The notes under the pieces were generated by a model. That model searched no databases, was not told where the DNA came from, and saw only the letters and a list, made by a program, of their open reading frames with translations. Source: Zoogloea oryzae (GTDB lineage Bacteria; Pseudomonadota; Gammaproteobacteria; Burkholderiales; Rhodocyclaceae). From it: DNA of 35,161 nt. Position numbers and translations under genes: made by a program. Location of the stretch: NCBI RefSeq assembly GCF_030161255.1, contig NZ_BSPX01000049.1:1-35161 (forward strand). The letters run 5' to 3'. This document shows, piece after piece, positions 1 to 8,166 of the stretch (its first letter is position 1; each line of letters starts with the position of its first letter).

Positions 1-276
1 GGCGGCGTCGAGCTCATGCAGCGAGCCCGGGGGGCCAAAGCCGGCGACGGCGTCGACGAGGATGGCCTCGTCGCAGCCTTCGAAGCAGTTGATGGCGCCG
101 AGCCCGGCCAGGTCGGCGCGCATCAGGCGCACCCCGGCGGGCAGCGGCCCGGCGGCAAGGCGCGCGTGCACGGCGGGGCCGAAGCCGTCGTCGCCGTGCA
201 GCTCGTTGCCGAAGCAGATGATGTGAAGGGTGCGGGGCACATTGCCCCGTCCCTCTCGAGGAAGGTCAGACGCCAT
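1..276 (-). CDS. [NiFe]-hydrogenase maturation protease (C-terminus cut by window edge)
   Basis: This endopeptidase family removes the C-terminal tail of the hydrogenase large subunit after nickel is inserted. The visible 92 codons contain the family's N-terminal signature FGNELHGDDGFGPAV; its Glu is the known nickel-sensing ligand position. They also contain ILVDAV, whose Asp is the second known ligand position. I chose the ATG at 276 because GGGGAG lies about 10 bases upstream and the gene then overlaps the large-subunit stop by 11 bases, suggesting translational coupling. A GTG at 240 is a possible alternative start, but it has no such spacing. The neighbouring large subunit has a 12-residue extension after its last conserved His, which is the substrate such a protease needs. 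The remaining C-terminal part lies outside the window. The family call is firm; the exact symbol (hupD, hyaD or hoxW type) is not decidable. Confidence 0.88.
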   Translation of the reverse strand, partial: MASDLPREGRGNVPRTLHIICFGNELHGDDGFGPAVHARLAAGPLPAGVRLMRADLAGLGAINCFEGCDEAILVDAVAGFGPPGSLHELDAA

Positions 277-1801
277 AGCGATGGCGCTCCCCGCTGCCCA
301 CGAAATGCACGGTGCACACCAGGCACGGGTCGTGGGAGCGGACGATGTGGCCGATCTCGATAGGGTCGGCCGGGTCGGCGAGCTCGACGCCGATCACGCT
401 TTCCTCCCAGTGCCCGTGGCGGCCGGCGCTGTCTTTCGGCGAGGCGTTCCAGGCGGTGGGGGTAACGATCTGGTAGCGGCTGATGCGGCCGTCTTCGATC
501 TGCAGCCAGTGGCCGAGGGTGCCGCGGGCGGCCTGCACGAAGCCGTAGCCTTCGCCATTCTGGAAGGCGTCGGCGGGGGGCGGCAGGTAGTGGGGCGTGC
601 CGATCAGGCCGGCAAGCTCGGCCAGATGGTGCTTCATCCAGTGCAGGGTGTGGGCGGTGCGGCGCAGGCGGGCGAACTGGCGCAGCCAGGTGTTGCGGCC
701 TTCGAGGGCGAGCAGGCTGGCCACCAGGGCGTCGCCGCCGGCGAGGAGCTCGGCCAGCGGACCGGTCTCGACGACCAGCTCGCCGTAGCGCGGGGCCTTG
801 GCCCAGGTGTAGCGGTCGGTGTCGGGCTGGTAGTCGGGCACCGTCTCGCCGGCAAAGGGGTGGCGGCCGCCGGGGTAGGGGCGATACCAGGCGTGGCGGA
901 CGTGCTCGTTGACGAGGGCCTGGTCGAAGGCTTCGAGGCGGGCCCCGTCGGCGTGGTAGATGCCGGCGGGCATCAGGGTGGCGCCGTCGGTGTAGGGCGG
1001 GGCCCAGCGCTGCGGGTCGTGCCAGGCGCCGGCCGACAGGAAATGGCGGGCGCCACCGCCGATCTTCTGCAGGCCGATGGCGCGGGAAAAGCGGGTGAGG
1101 AGGCCGATGGCGCTGGCGGCGTGGGCGTCGGCCTCGAGCCAGCTGAAGAAGGCGTCGCTGCTGTCGAGGGCCAGCCAGTTGTCGAGGCTGTCGCCGATGG
1201 CGTCCCGCTCGTACCACTCGATGGCCTGATCGACGATGTCCTGGCAGTCGATCAGGTCGCGGGCGGAGGCGCCGCGGGTGACGCCGCCGGGCAGCATGTA
1301 GGACGAGTGGGGCCACTGTCCGCCGAAGATCGCCACCAGCTCGACCACCTTGCGGGACACCGCCAGCGTGGAGCGCACCACCTTGCCCTTGAGCGGCGCG
1401 AAGGCGGCTTCAATGTCCGGGTACAGGCGCTGGCCGGCGTAGCGCGGGTGGATGAAATCCGGCGTGAAGAACAGGAAGCTCTGGCGCAGGTCGCTCTGGA
1501 CGTTCTCGGCCATCAGGCACAGGTTGCGGATCAGCGTGGCCTGGGGCGGTACCGGCAGCTGGGCGAGGCGCTCCAGCGCGAGGGCGGCGGTGTACAGGTG
1601 GGCGGTGCCGCAGATGCCGCATACCCGCGGGGTGATGACGAGGCCGTCCTTGGGGGCGCGGCCGATCAGGAGCTGCTCGAAGCCACGGAACAGGGTGCCG
1701 ACGCAGCGGGCGTCGACGATGCGGTTGCCGTCCAGGTCCACCTGGAACTCCAGGTCGCCTTCGACGCGGTTGAGATCGACGTTGAGGGTGGTGCGGGCCA
1801 T
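266..1801 (-). CDS. hupL: [NiFe]-hydrogenase large subunit, group 2 (2a-like)
   Basis: This is the catalytic subunit that splits H2 at a Ni-Fe(CN)2CO centre. At 511 residues it has both metal-binding motifs: RVCGICGTAH near residues 59-68 (Cys61, Cys64) and DPCLVCTVH at 491-499 (Cys493, Cys496). A 12-residue tail follows His499 and is presumably removed by the adjacent protease. The tail argues against a H2-sensing (HupV/HoxC) subunit, because those lack it. The start MARTTLNVDLNRVEGD was chosen because NRVEGD is the family's N-terminal motif. The longer open frame upstream only reads through the small-subunit gene. Seven bases separate it from the small-subunit stop, so the two are co-transcribed. 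The VCTVH ending and the sister subunit's features resemble cyanobacterial HupL, a cytosolic uptake enzyme. The subgroup is inference. Confidence 0.93.
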   Translation of the reverse strand: MARTTLNVDLNRVEGDLEFQVDLDGNRIVDARCVGTLFRGFEQLLIGRAPKDGLVITPRVCGICGTAHLYTAALALERLAQLPVPPQATLIRNLCLMAENVQSDLRQSFLFFTPDFIHPRYAGQRLYPDIEAAFAPLKGKVVRSTLAVSRKVVELVAIFGGQWPHSSYMLPGGVTRGASARDLIDCQDIVDQAIEWYERDAIGDSLDNWLALDSSDAFFSWLEADAHAASAIGLLTRFSRAIGLQKIGGGARHFLSAGAWHDPQRWAPPYTDGATLMPAGIYHADGARLEAFDQALVNEHVRHAWYRPYPGGRHPFAGETVPDYQPDTDRYTWAKAPRYGELVVETGPLAELLAGGDALVASLLALEGRNTWLRQFARLRRTAHTLHWMKHHLAELAGLIGTPHYLPPPADAFQNGEGYGFVQAARGTLGHWLQIEDGRISRYQIVTPTAWNASPKDSAGRHGHWEESVIGVELADPADPIEIGHIVRSHDPCLVCTVHFVGSGERHRYGV

Positions 1802-1808
1802 GGTGGGG

Positions 1809-2750
1809 TCAGGTCTCCATGTCCCGGTTCTTGATGCGCAGCGGCGCAGCGGCGTGGGCGAGGTTCTTGTAGGCCATGTAGTGGGCGCGGGAGACGCCCA
1901 GGGGCAGGGCCACCGGCACGGCGCCGATCTTTTCGGTGCGGAACAGGTCGCCGTCGCGGGGGAAGCCCGGTGAGGTGCAGCCGAAGCAGGGCACGCCGGC
2001 GCGGGTCTTGCTGCTGCGCCGGTTCCACAGGTCGCTGTTGCAGTTGGCGAGGGTGTTGGGGCCCTGGCAGCCGAGATTGAAGAACAGGCAGCCACGGCCG
2101 CCGAAGTCCTTCTCCTCGATGTCGTACTCGTGGTACTCGTTACGCGTGCAGCCCTGGTGCACCGTGCTGCTGAAAAAGGCGCGGGGGCGGTTGAGGAAGT
2201 CCAGCTCGAGGGGCTGGTCCTGGGCCAGCAGCGCGAGGCTGCGGGTGATGGTGTTTGGATGCACCGGGCAGCCGGCCAGGTTGATCACCGGGTTGCCCGA
2301 GCCCGAGCGCCATTCGGGCGGGAGCATGCCGCCGGGCTGTTCGCGGTCGAACTGCAGGCCGGTGCAGTCGGTGGGGTTGGGCGGCGCGGCGGGAATGCCG
2401 CCAAAGGCCGAGCAGGTGCCCACCGCCACCACGTGGCGCGCCCGCGCAGCCAGGGCCCGGGCGATGTCGATCTTGGCGCGGCCCCGGTAGCTGTCGAACA
2501 TGCCGGTGCCGTAGGGGCCGGTGATCATGCTGCCTTCGACGCACAGGATGTCGAGGCGCTGGGTGCCGGCCTCGATGGCGGCGATCAGCTCGCCCAGCGC
2601 ACCGGCGGGCTTTGCGCTGAGGGATGGGTGCCACAGGATGTCGAGGCTGCCGTTTTTGACGAGGCTTTCGACCGAGGGGCTGTCGGCGTTCAGCAGCGAC
2701 ATGGTGTCGCCGCTGCATGCGCCGGTCTGAAGCCAGAGAAGGGTTGCCAT
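1809..2750 (-). CDS. hupS: [NiFe]-hydrogenase small subunit, group 2a-like, no Tat signal
   Basis: This 313-residue electron-transfer subunit holds the Fe-S clusters. It begins MATLLWLQTGACSGDTMSLL without a twin-arginine leader, so the enzyme should act in the cytoplasm. The usual proximal-cluster CxxC is C12-S-G-D15, with Asp in place of the second Cys. Cyanobacterial group 2a HupS proteins have the similar CSGN. Later segments are VGTCSAFGG, LAGCPVHPNT, GCTRNEYHEYD, NLGCQGPNTLANCNSDLW and SSKTRAGVPCFGCTSPGFP, which match the group 2 pattern. The C-terminus (LRIKNRDMET) has no membrane anchor. The gene is first in a three-gene unit with the large subunit and protease. No electron-acceptor gene is visible in the window. 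The function as H2 uptake, possibly at low H2, is inferred from the group. Confidence 0.92.
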   Translation of the reverse strand: MATLLWLQTGACSGDTMSLLNADSPSVESLVKNGSLDILWHPSLSAKPAGALGELIAAIEAGTQRLDILCVEGSMITGPYGTGMFDSYRGRAKIDIARALAARARHVVAVGTCSAFGGIPAAPPNPTDCTGLQFDREQPGGMLPPEWRSGSGNPVINLAGCPVHPNTITRSLALLAQDQPLELDFLNRPRAFFSSTVHQGCTRNEYHEYDIEEKDFGGRGCLFFNLGCQGPNTLANCNSDLWNRRSSKTRAGVPCFGCTSPGFPRDGDLFRTEKIGAVPVALPLGVSRAHYMAYKNLAHAAAPLRIKNRDMET

Positions 2751-2865
2751 CGTGGGTTCCGCCGGGCTGGAGTTGCTCGCGCCGGAAGGGGCGCGGACGA
2801 GCCGACCTACGGACAGGCAGGGCCGTACTCGTGTCCTCTTACGTCAGATGCCTGTGACAGCTTTA

Positions 2866-2892
2866 GGCGATCTATACAGAAAGATATACGCC
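2866..2892. repeat. imperfect AT-rich inverted repeat upstream of the hydrogenase genes
   Basis: GGCGATCTATA and ATATACGCC face each other across a short spacer in an otherwise GC-rich gap between the DUF779 gene and the hydrogenase small subunit. The arms are offset and imperfect. It could be an operator or part of the hydrogenase promoter. It has no U-tract that would make it a convincing terminator. I found no clear sigma-54 or FNR-type site in the 173-base gap. Confidence 0.25.
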
Positions 2893-2923
2893 GCGGGGTG
2901 ATCGGGCAATGCTGGAGCGCGGG

Positions 2924-3292
2924 CTACCCGGGCGAAATCGGCGCCAGCGTGGCGATCTCGTCGTCGGAGAGCAGGCGCGAGCGGGTGACGAAGGCACGTC
3001 CCTTGCCGCAGTCGAGGGAGAAATCCCCGCCGCCGCCGGGCTGCACGTCGAGGGTGAGCTGGGACGAACCGTAGTAGGCGAACTCCTGGTGACCCAGGTA
3101 GAAGGGGGCGCCGCCCACTTCGCCGATCAGCAGCATGGTCTGGCCGGGGATGACCTCGCCGAGCTTGTAGCAGTTGGGCACGCTGCCGTCGCAGCAGCCG
3201 CCGGAGAGCACGAACATCAGGGGGCCGAACTCGGCGCGCAGCTCGTCGATGAAGGCGAGGGCGGCGTCGGTGGCGATGATCCGTGGTGTCAT
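2924..3292 (-). CDS. DUF779 family protein, aldehyde dehydrogenase partner
   Basis: This 122-residue protein belongs to the DUF779 family, which is commonly encoded next to ExaC/AldB-type aldehyde dehydrogenases; its molecular function is not established. Visible features are LSGGCCDGSVPNCYKLGE with three Cys (GGCCDGS..NC), VGGAPFYLG, and a late Cys in SLDCGKGRAF. The cysteines suggest metal or redox chemistry, but that is inference. The start ATG at 3292 has a strong GGAGGAG ribosome-binding site four bases upstream of it; an in-frame extension upstream would run through a terminator hairpin. It lies 86 bases downstream of the aldehyde dehydrogenase stop, with a strong terminator in that gap, so its expression level should differ from that of the dehydrogenase. 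Confidence 0.85.
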   Translation of the reverse strand: MTPRIIATDAALAFIDELRAEFGPLMFVLSGGCCDGSVPNCYKLGEVIPGQTMLLIGEVGGAPFYLGHQEFAYYGSSQLTLDVQPGGGGDFSLDCGKGRAFVTRSRLLSDDEIATLAPISPG

Positions 3293-3306
3293 GGGGCTCC
3301 TCCAAG

Positions 3307-3338
3307 AAAAAAGCGGGACGGGATTCCTCCCGCCCCGC
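3307..3338 (-). terminator. strong rho-independent terminator between aldehyde dehydrogenase and DUF779
   Basis: On the minus strand GCGGGGCGGGA pairs with TCCCGTCCCGC (11 pairs, one G-U) across a GGAA tetraloop and is followed directly by six T. It ends about 14 bases before the DUF779 start codon, and the T-run nearly abuts that gene's GGAGGAG ribosome-binding site. It should stop most transcripts after the aldehyde dehydrogenase. Confidence 0.85.
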
Positions 3339-3378
3339 AACACCTTGCCTTACTTACAACAGGGACGACACAAACACA

Positions 3379-4899
<1,521 letters not shown>

Positions 4900-4955
4900 G
4901 GAAGTCTCCTCCTGAATTTGATCGAAAACGCTTCGTGCAGCGTTGACGTCTATTC

Positions 4956-4971
4956 AGCAGGGCGCGTGCCA
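4956..4971 (-). promoter_or_regulatory. sigma-54 (-24/-12) promoter for the aldehyde dehydrogenase
   Basis: On the minus strand TGGCACGCGCCCTGCT matches the RpoN consensus TGGCAC-N5-TTGCW at all but one position, with GG and GC exactly 10 bases apart. The predicted start is near 4945, giving a leader of about 46 bases before the ATG at 4899. Confidence 0.75.
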
Positions 4972-5086
4972 GCAGGCAATCAAGTCGGCCTATGTGGTCA
5001 AAAGTCTTGTTTATCAGCCGCTTGGAGAACGGGCGGAAAAATGCTGCGCCGCGGCGGACTGTGCTGCGAAGTGTCCAATATCTGAA

Positions 5087-5122
5087 CAGGTGCTCCATGC
5101 CATGTGCACGCTGGAGCACCTG
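5087..5122 (-). terminator. perfect 11-bp inverted repeat after the BamE-like lipoprotein gene
   Basis: CAGGTGCTCCA (5087-5097) and TGGAGCACCTG (5112-5122) form a perfect 11-bp stem with a 14-base loop. The stem begins 8 bases after the lipoprotein stop, as expected for a terminator, but only a weak T-rich tail (TTCAGATATT) follows. It also lies about 115-165 bases upstream of the sigma-54 promoter of the aldehyde dehydrogenase, so an enhancer-binding-protein site is an equally good reading. Confidence 0.5.
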
Positions 5123-5129
5123 CCGGGGT

Positions 5130-5615
5130 TCAATTGCTCTTTTGTTCGGTCGAACGGCTGGTGCCGGTGACCACGCCGGCCTCGTCAAAATGGACGTTGA
5201 AGAAGACGTTGGCGTTGAATTCCGGCGGCAGGCGCCAGTCCCACACTTCTTCCTTCTTGAGGGCGAACTTCTGCACCGAACGCGGCTTGCCCAGCAGGCG
5301 GCGCACCTGGTCCTTCGTCCAGCCGGGCTGGACGCGGGCGAAGTTGGCGGGGGTGAGCACGTTCTCGATGCTGCGCAGGATGTTGTCTGGCCCTACGGTG
5401 ATCATGAAGCATTCGGTGCCCTGGGGCTGGCGGGTGTATTCCCAGGTCACGCTGCCATCGTCGTTGCGCCATTCGATGCCGGGCGTGCCGAACTTGTCGC
5501 GTACGTCGTAGCCGGTGGATACGCCGGGTTTGAGGTCTTTCATGTTGACCGCGTCGCAGCCCGCGAGCCCAACGAGGGCCAGGGCGCCAAGAAGGAAAGA
5601 CAGCAGTTTACGCAT
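5130..5615 (-). CDS. BamE/SmpA-OmlA-like outer membrane lipoprotein
   Basis: This 161-residue protein has a lipoprotein signal, MRKLLSFLLGALALVGLAGC, with Cys20 as the lipidation site. Asp21 after the Cys is a known inner-membrane retention residue in enterobacteria; whether this rule holds here is unknown. The mature part has two copies of the SmpA/OmlA motif: LKPGVSTGYDVRDKFGTPG with a following WEYTRQPQG, and VQPGWTKDQVRRLLGKPRS with a following WDWRLPP. This resembles proteins of the BamE fold but is longer than BamE itself, so I do not call it bamE. I preferred the start at 5615 over an in-frame ATG 14 codons upstream because it places the signal peptide at the N-terminus. It is transcribed towards the aldehyde dehydrogenase and away from the liv operon. 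Confidence 0.75.
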   Translation of the reverse strand: MRKLLSFLLGALALVGLAGCDAVNMKDLKPGVSTGYDVRDKFGTPGIEWRNDDGSVTWEYTRQPQGTECFMITVGPDNILRSIENVLTPANFARVQPGWTKDQVRRLLGKPRSVQKFALKKEEVWDWRLPPEFNANVFFNVHFDEAGVVTGTSRSTEQKSN

Positions 5616-5673
5616 CGGAGGGTCTCCCGCGGTGTCGAGGTGGCGGCAACCCGCCAAAATGGCCGGGCTTGGT

Positions 5674-5679
5674 TACAAT
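5674..5679 (+). promoter_or_regulatory. possible -10 element for the liv operon
   Basis: TACAAT matches the sigma-70 -10 consensus in five of six positions and lies 42 bases before the first binding-protein start. No good -35 hexamer is visible at the right distance, so this is a weak call. Confidence 0.3.
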
Positions 5680-5721
5680 CAGCCCATTCTGGCATGAACA
5701 CCCTTTGTGGAGGATGAACAG

Positions 5722-6846
5722 GTGAAACGCTCCGTGACGATGCTGGCCGTGGCCGGTGTGACGATGGCCGCGAGCACCGCGGTGCTCGCCGACGTGGTGG
5801 TCAAGATTGGTTTTGCCGGCCCGCTCACCGGGCCGATTTCCCACGTGGGCAAAGACGAGCAGTTCGGCGCCCAGCTGGCGCTGGAGGATGCCAACGCGAA
5901 GGGTGTGACCCTCGGCGGCCAGAAAGCCCGGTTCGAGCTGATGGCCGAGGACGACCAGGCCGACCCGCGCACCGCCACCACCGTCGCCCAGCGGCTGGTG
6001 GATGCCGGCGTGAAGGGCGTGGTCGGGCATGTCACCTCCGGCGCCGCGATCCCCGCCTCGCGCATCTACGAGCAGGGCGGCGTGCCCGCGGTCACGCCGT
6101 CGTCCACCACCCCCAAGCTGACCCGCCAGGGCTTCAAGACCACCTACCGGGTCATCGCCAACGATATCCAGCAGGGCAACGCGATGGCCCGCTTTGCGGT
6201 GGATGTGCTGAAGGCCCAGCGCATCGCGGTGATCGACGACCGTACCGCCTACGGCCAGGGCCTGGCCGACGCGCTGGTCGACAGCCTCAAGCAGCGCGGC
6301 GTGAAGCCGGTGGGGCGCGAGTTCACCAACGACAAGGCCACCGACTTCGCAGCCATCCTCACCAAGCTCAAGGCCGCCAAGCCCGATGCGATCTTCTACG
6401 GTGGGATGGACGCCCAGGGCGCGCCGCTCCTCAAGCAGATGAAGCAGCTCGGCATCACCGCCAAATATCTGGGCGGTGATGGAGCGTGCACCGCCGAGAT
6501 GATCAAGATCGCCGGCACCGCCATGAGCAGCGACGTGTATTGCACCCAGGCCGGCATCCCGATGGACAAGATGCCCGCCGGCAAGGCCTTCAACGAGCGC
6601 TTCACCAAGCGCTTCGGTGTGCCGGTGCAGCTCTACGCGCCCTACAGCTACGACGCCGCCAGCGCCCTCATCGAGGCCATGAAGCTCGCCAACTCGGCCG
6701 AGCCCGAGAAATACCTGCCGCTGATGCAGAAGGTGGCCTTCAAGGGCGTCACCGGCAACATCGCCTTCGACGCCAACGGCGACGTGCGCGAAGGCGGCGT
6801 GGCGCTCTACCAGTTCAACGCCGGCAAGTGGGAAGTCCGGCCCTGA
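5722..6846 (+). CDS. livK: branched-chain amino acid ABC transporter substrate-binding protein (first copy)
   Basis: This periplasmic ligand-binding protein of the Leu/Ile/Val-binding family has 374 residues. The N-terminal signal peptide VKRSVTMLAVAGVTMAASTA is followed by VVVKIGFAGPLTGPISHVGKD, the usual first strand of the type I binding-protein fold. VVGHVTSGAAIPASRIYEQGG and IDDRTAYGQGLADAL contact the ligand in relatives. A Cys pair (GDGACT and VYCTQAG) probably forms a disulfide. I chose the GTG at 5722 because GGAGG lies eight bases before it; the GTG at 5707 has no site. It heads a six-gene operon with its paralogue 93 bases downstream. The ligand could be Leu/Ile/Val or another small amino acid or amide, which sequence alone cannot decide. 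Confidence 0.92.
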   Translation: MKRSVTMLAVAGVTMAASTAVLADVVVKIGFAGPLTGPISHVGKDEQFGAQLALEDANAKGVTLGGQKARFELMAEDDQADPRTATTVAQRLVDAGVKGVVGHVTSGAAIPASRIYEQGGVPAVTPSSTTPKLTRQGFKTTYRVIANDIQQGNAMARFAVDVLKAQRIAVIDDRTAYGQGLADALVDSLKQRGVKPVGREFTNDKATDFAAILTKLKAAKPDAIFYGGMDAQGAPLLKQMKQLGITAKYLGGDGACTAEMIKIAGTAMSSDVYCTQAGIPMDKMPAGKAFNERFTKRFGVPVQLYAPYSYDAASALIEAMKLANSAEPEKYLPLMQKVAFKGVTGNIAFDANGDVREGGVALYQFNAGKWEVRP

Positions 6847-6939
6847 GGCCCGGCCCCGAAACGATCGACACGGCGCCGCCCGGGTGGCGCCGAATTTGCT
6901 TGAAACGCCCTGCCTGAACCCTCCAGAGGAGAAAACCGC

Positions 6940-8052
6940 ATGAAAATCACCCTTGTTGCCCTCGCCGTGCTCGGTCTTGGTGCATCCGCCGTGCAGGCCC
7001 AGGAAGTCGTCAAGCTCGGCACCGCCGCGCCGCTCACCGGCACCCAGTCGCACCTGGGCAAGGACATCGAGAACGGCGTGCGTCTCGCCGTCGAGGAATA
7101 CAACGCCAAGGGCGTGACCCTGGGCGGCAAGAAGGTGAAGTTCGAAGTGATGGCCGAAGACGACGCGGCCGACCCGAAGACCGCCACCACCGTGGCCCAG
7201 CGGCTGGTCGATGCGGGCGTGAAGGGCGTGGTCGGCCACCTCAATTCGGGCGCCTCCATCCCCGCCTCGCGCATCTACAACGAAGGCGGCGTCCCGCAGG
7301 TCTCGCCGGCCTCCACCAACCCCCGGCTCACCCAGCAGAACTTCAAGTCCACGTTCCGCACCATCGCCAACGACGTGCAGCAGGGCCTGGGCATCGGCAA
7401 GTATGCGGCCACCGTGCTGGGCAAGAAGGTCGCCATCATCGACGACCGCACCGCCTACGGCCAGGGCCTCGCCGACGAGGTGGACAAGGCCGTCAAGGCC
7501 AGCGGCGGCACCGTGGTGACCCGTGAATTCACCAGCGACAAGGCCACCGATTTCCTCGCCATCCTCACCCGCATCAAGGGCAAGACGCCGGACGTGATCG
7601 TCTACAGCGGCATGGACACCCAGGGCGGCCCGATGCTCAAGCAGATCAAGCAGCTGGGTATCAACGCCAAGTTCATCACCGGCGACGGCGGCTGCACCGG
7701 CGAGATCATCAAGCTGGCCGGCGACGCCATCGGCCCCAACGCCTACTGCACGCAGCCGGGCCTGCCGCTGGACAAGATGCCGGGCGGCAAGGATTTCAAC
7801 GCTCGCTTCAAGAAGCGCTTCAACGCCGACGTGCAGATCTACGCGCCCTACGCCTACGACGCCGCCTCGGCGATCATCGAGGCCATGAAGGCCGCCAACT
7901 CGTCCGACCCGGCCAAGTACGCGCCGGCCATCGGCAAGGTCAACTTCCCCGGCGTGATCGGCACGGTGGCCTTCGACGCCAAGGGCGACATCAAGGACGG
8001 CGCCGTCACCGTCTATCAGTTCAAGGGCGGCAAGTGGGAGCCGGTGCAGTAA
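6940..8052 (+). CDS. livK: branched-chain amino acid ABC transporter substrate-binding protein (second copy)
   Basis: This 370-residue tandem paralogue of the preceding gene has signal peptide MKITLVALAVLGLGASAVQA and mature start QEVVKLGTAAPLTGTQSHLGKD. The two proteins agree over most of their length; for example GVKGVVGH, ASRIYNEGGVPQVSP and IDDRTAYGQGLAD recur. They differ at several ligand-proximal stretches (TSGAAIPAS versus NSGASIPAS, VTPSSTTP versus VSPASTNP). The paired Cys (GDGGCT and AYCTQPG) is kept. GAGGAG lies 8 bases before the ATG. The two copies probably share the single LivHMGF channel and broaden its ligand range, as LivJ/LivK do in E. coli. That sharing is inference from the operon. 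Confidence 0.92.
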   Translation: MKITLVALAVLGLGASAVQAQEVVKLGTAAPLTGTQSHLGKDIENGVRLAVEEYNAKGVTLGGKKVKFEVMAEDDAADPKTATTVAQRLVDAGVKGVVGHLNSGASIPASRIYNEGGVPQVSPASTNPRLTQQNFKSTFRTIANDVQQGLGIGKYAATVLGKKVAIIDDRTAYGQGLADEVDKAVKASGGTVVTREFTSDKATDFLAILTRIKGKTPDVIVYSGMDTQGGPMLKQIKQLGINAKFITGDGGCTGEIIKLAGDAIGPNAYCTQPGLPLDKMPGGKDFNARFKKRFNADVQIYAPYAYDAASAIIEAMKAANSSDPAKYAPAIGKVNFPGVIGTVAFDAKGDIKDGAVTVYQFKGGKWEPVQ

Positions 8053-8064
8053 TACGTCTCCGAT

Positions 8065-8091
8065 GCCGGAGCCGCTGCGGCGCGCTCCGGC
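8065..8091 (+). repeat. intra-operon hairpin between the second livK and livH
   Basis: GCCGGAGC (8065-8072) pairs with GCTCCGGC (8084-8091) around a GC-rich 11-base loop. No T-run follows. Its place between the binding-protein genes and the membrane genes suggests a partial terminator or an RNA-end stabiliser that keeps binding protein in excess. Confidence 0.45.
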
Positions 8092-8166
8092 CCGGTGGCT
8101 CCGCCTGATGGCCGCCGGACTACAATCGCCCTCCCGCTTCTCCACCCTCTCCGGGTCGCATCGTCC

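Noticed and set aside
230..1834. A 534-codon open frame on the plus strand opposite the hydrogenase large subunit
   Set aside because: The minus strand carries the complete nickel-binding motifs, so this is a shadow.
1802..2095. Upstream extension of the large-subunit frame to an earlier start
   Set aside because: The extra 98 codons overlap the end of the small-subunit gene in another frame, and NRVEGD marks the true N-terminus.
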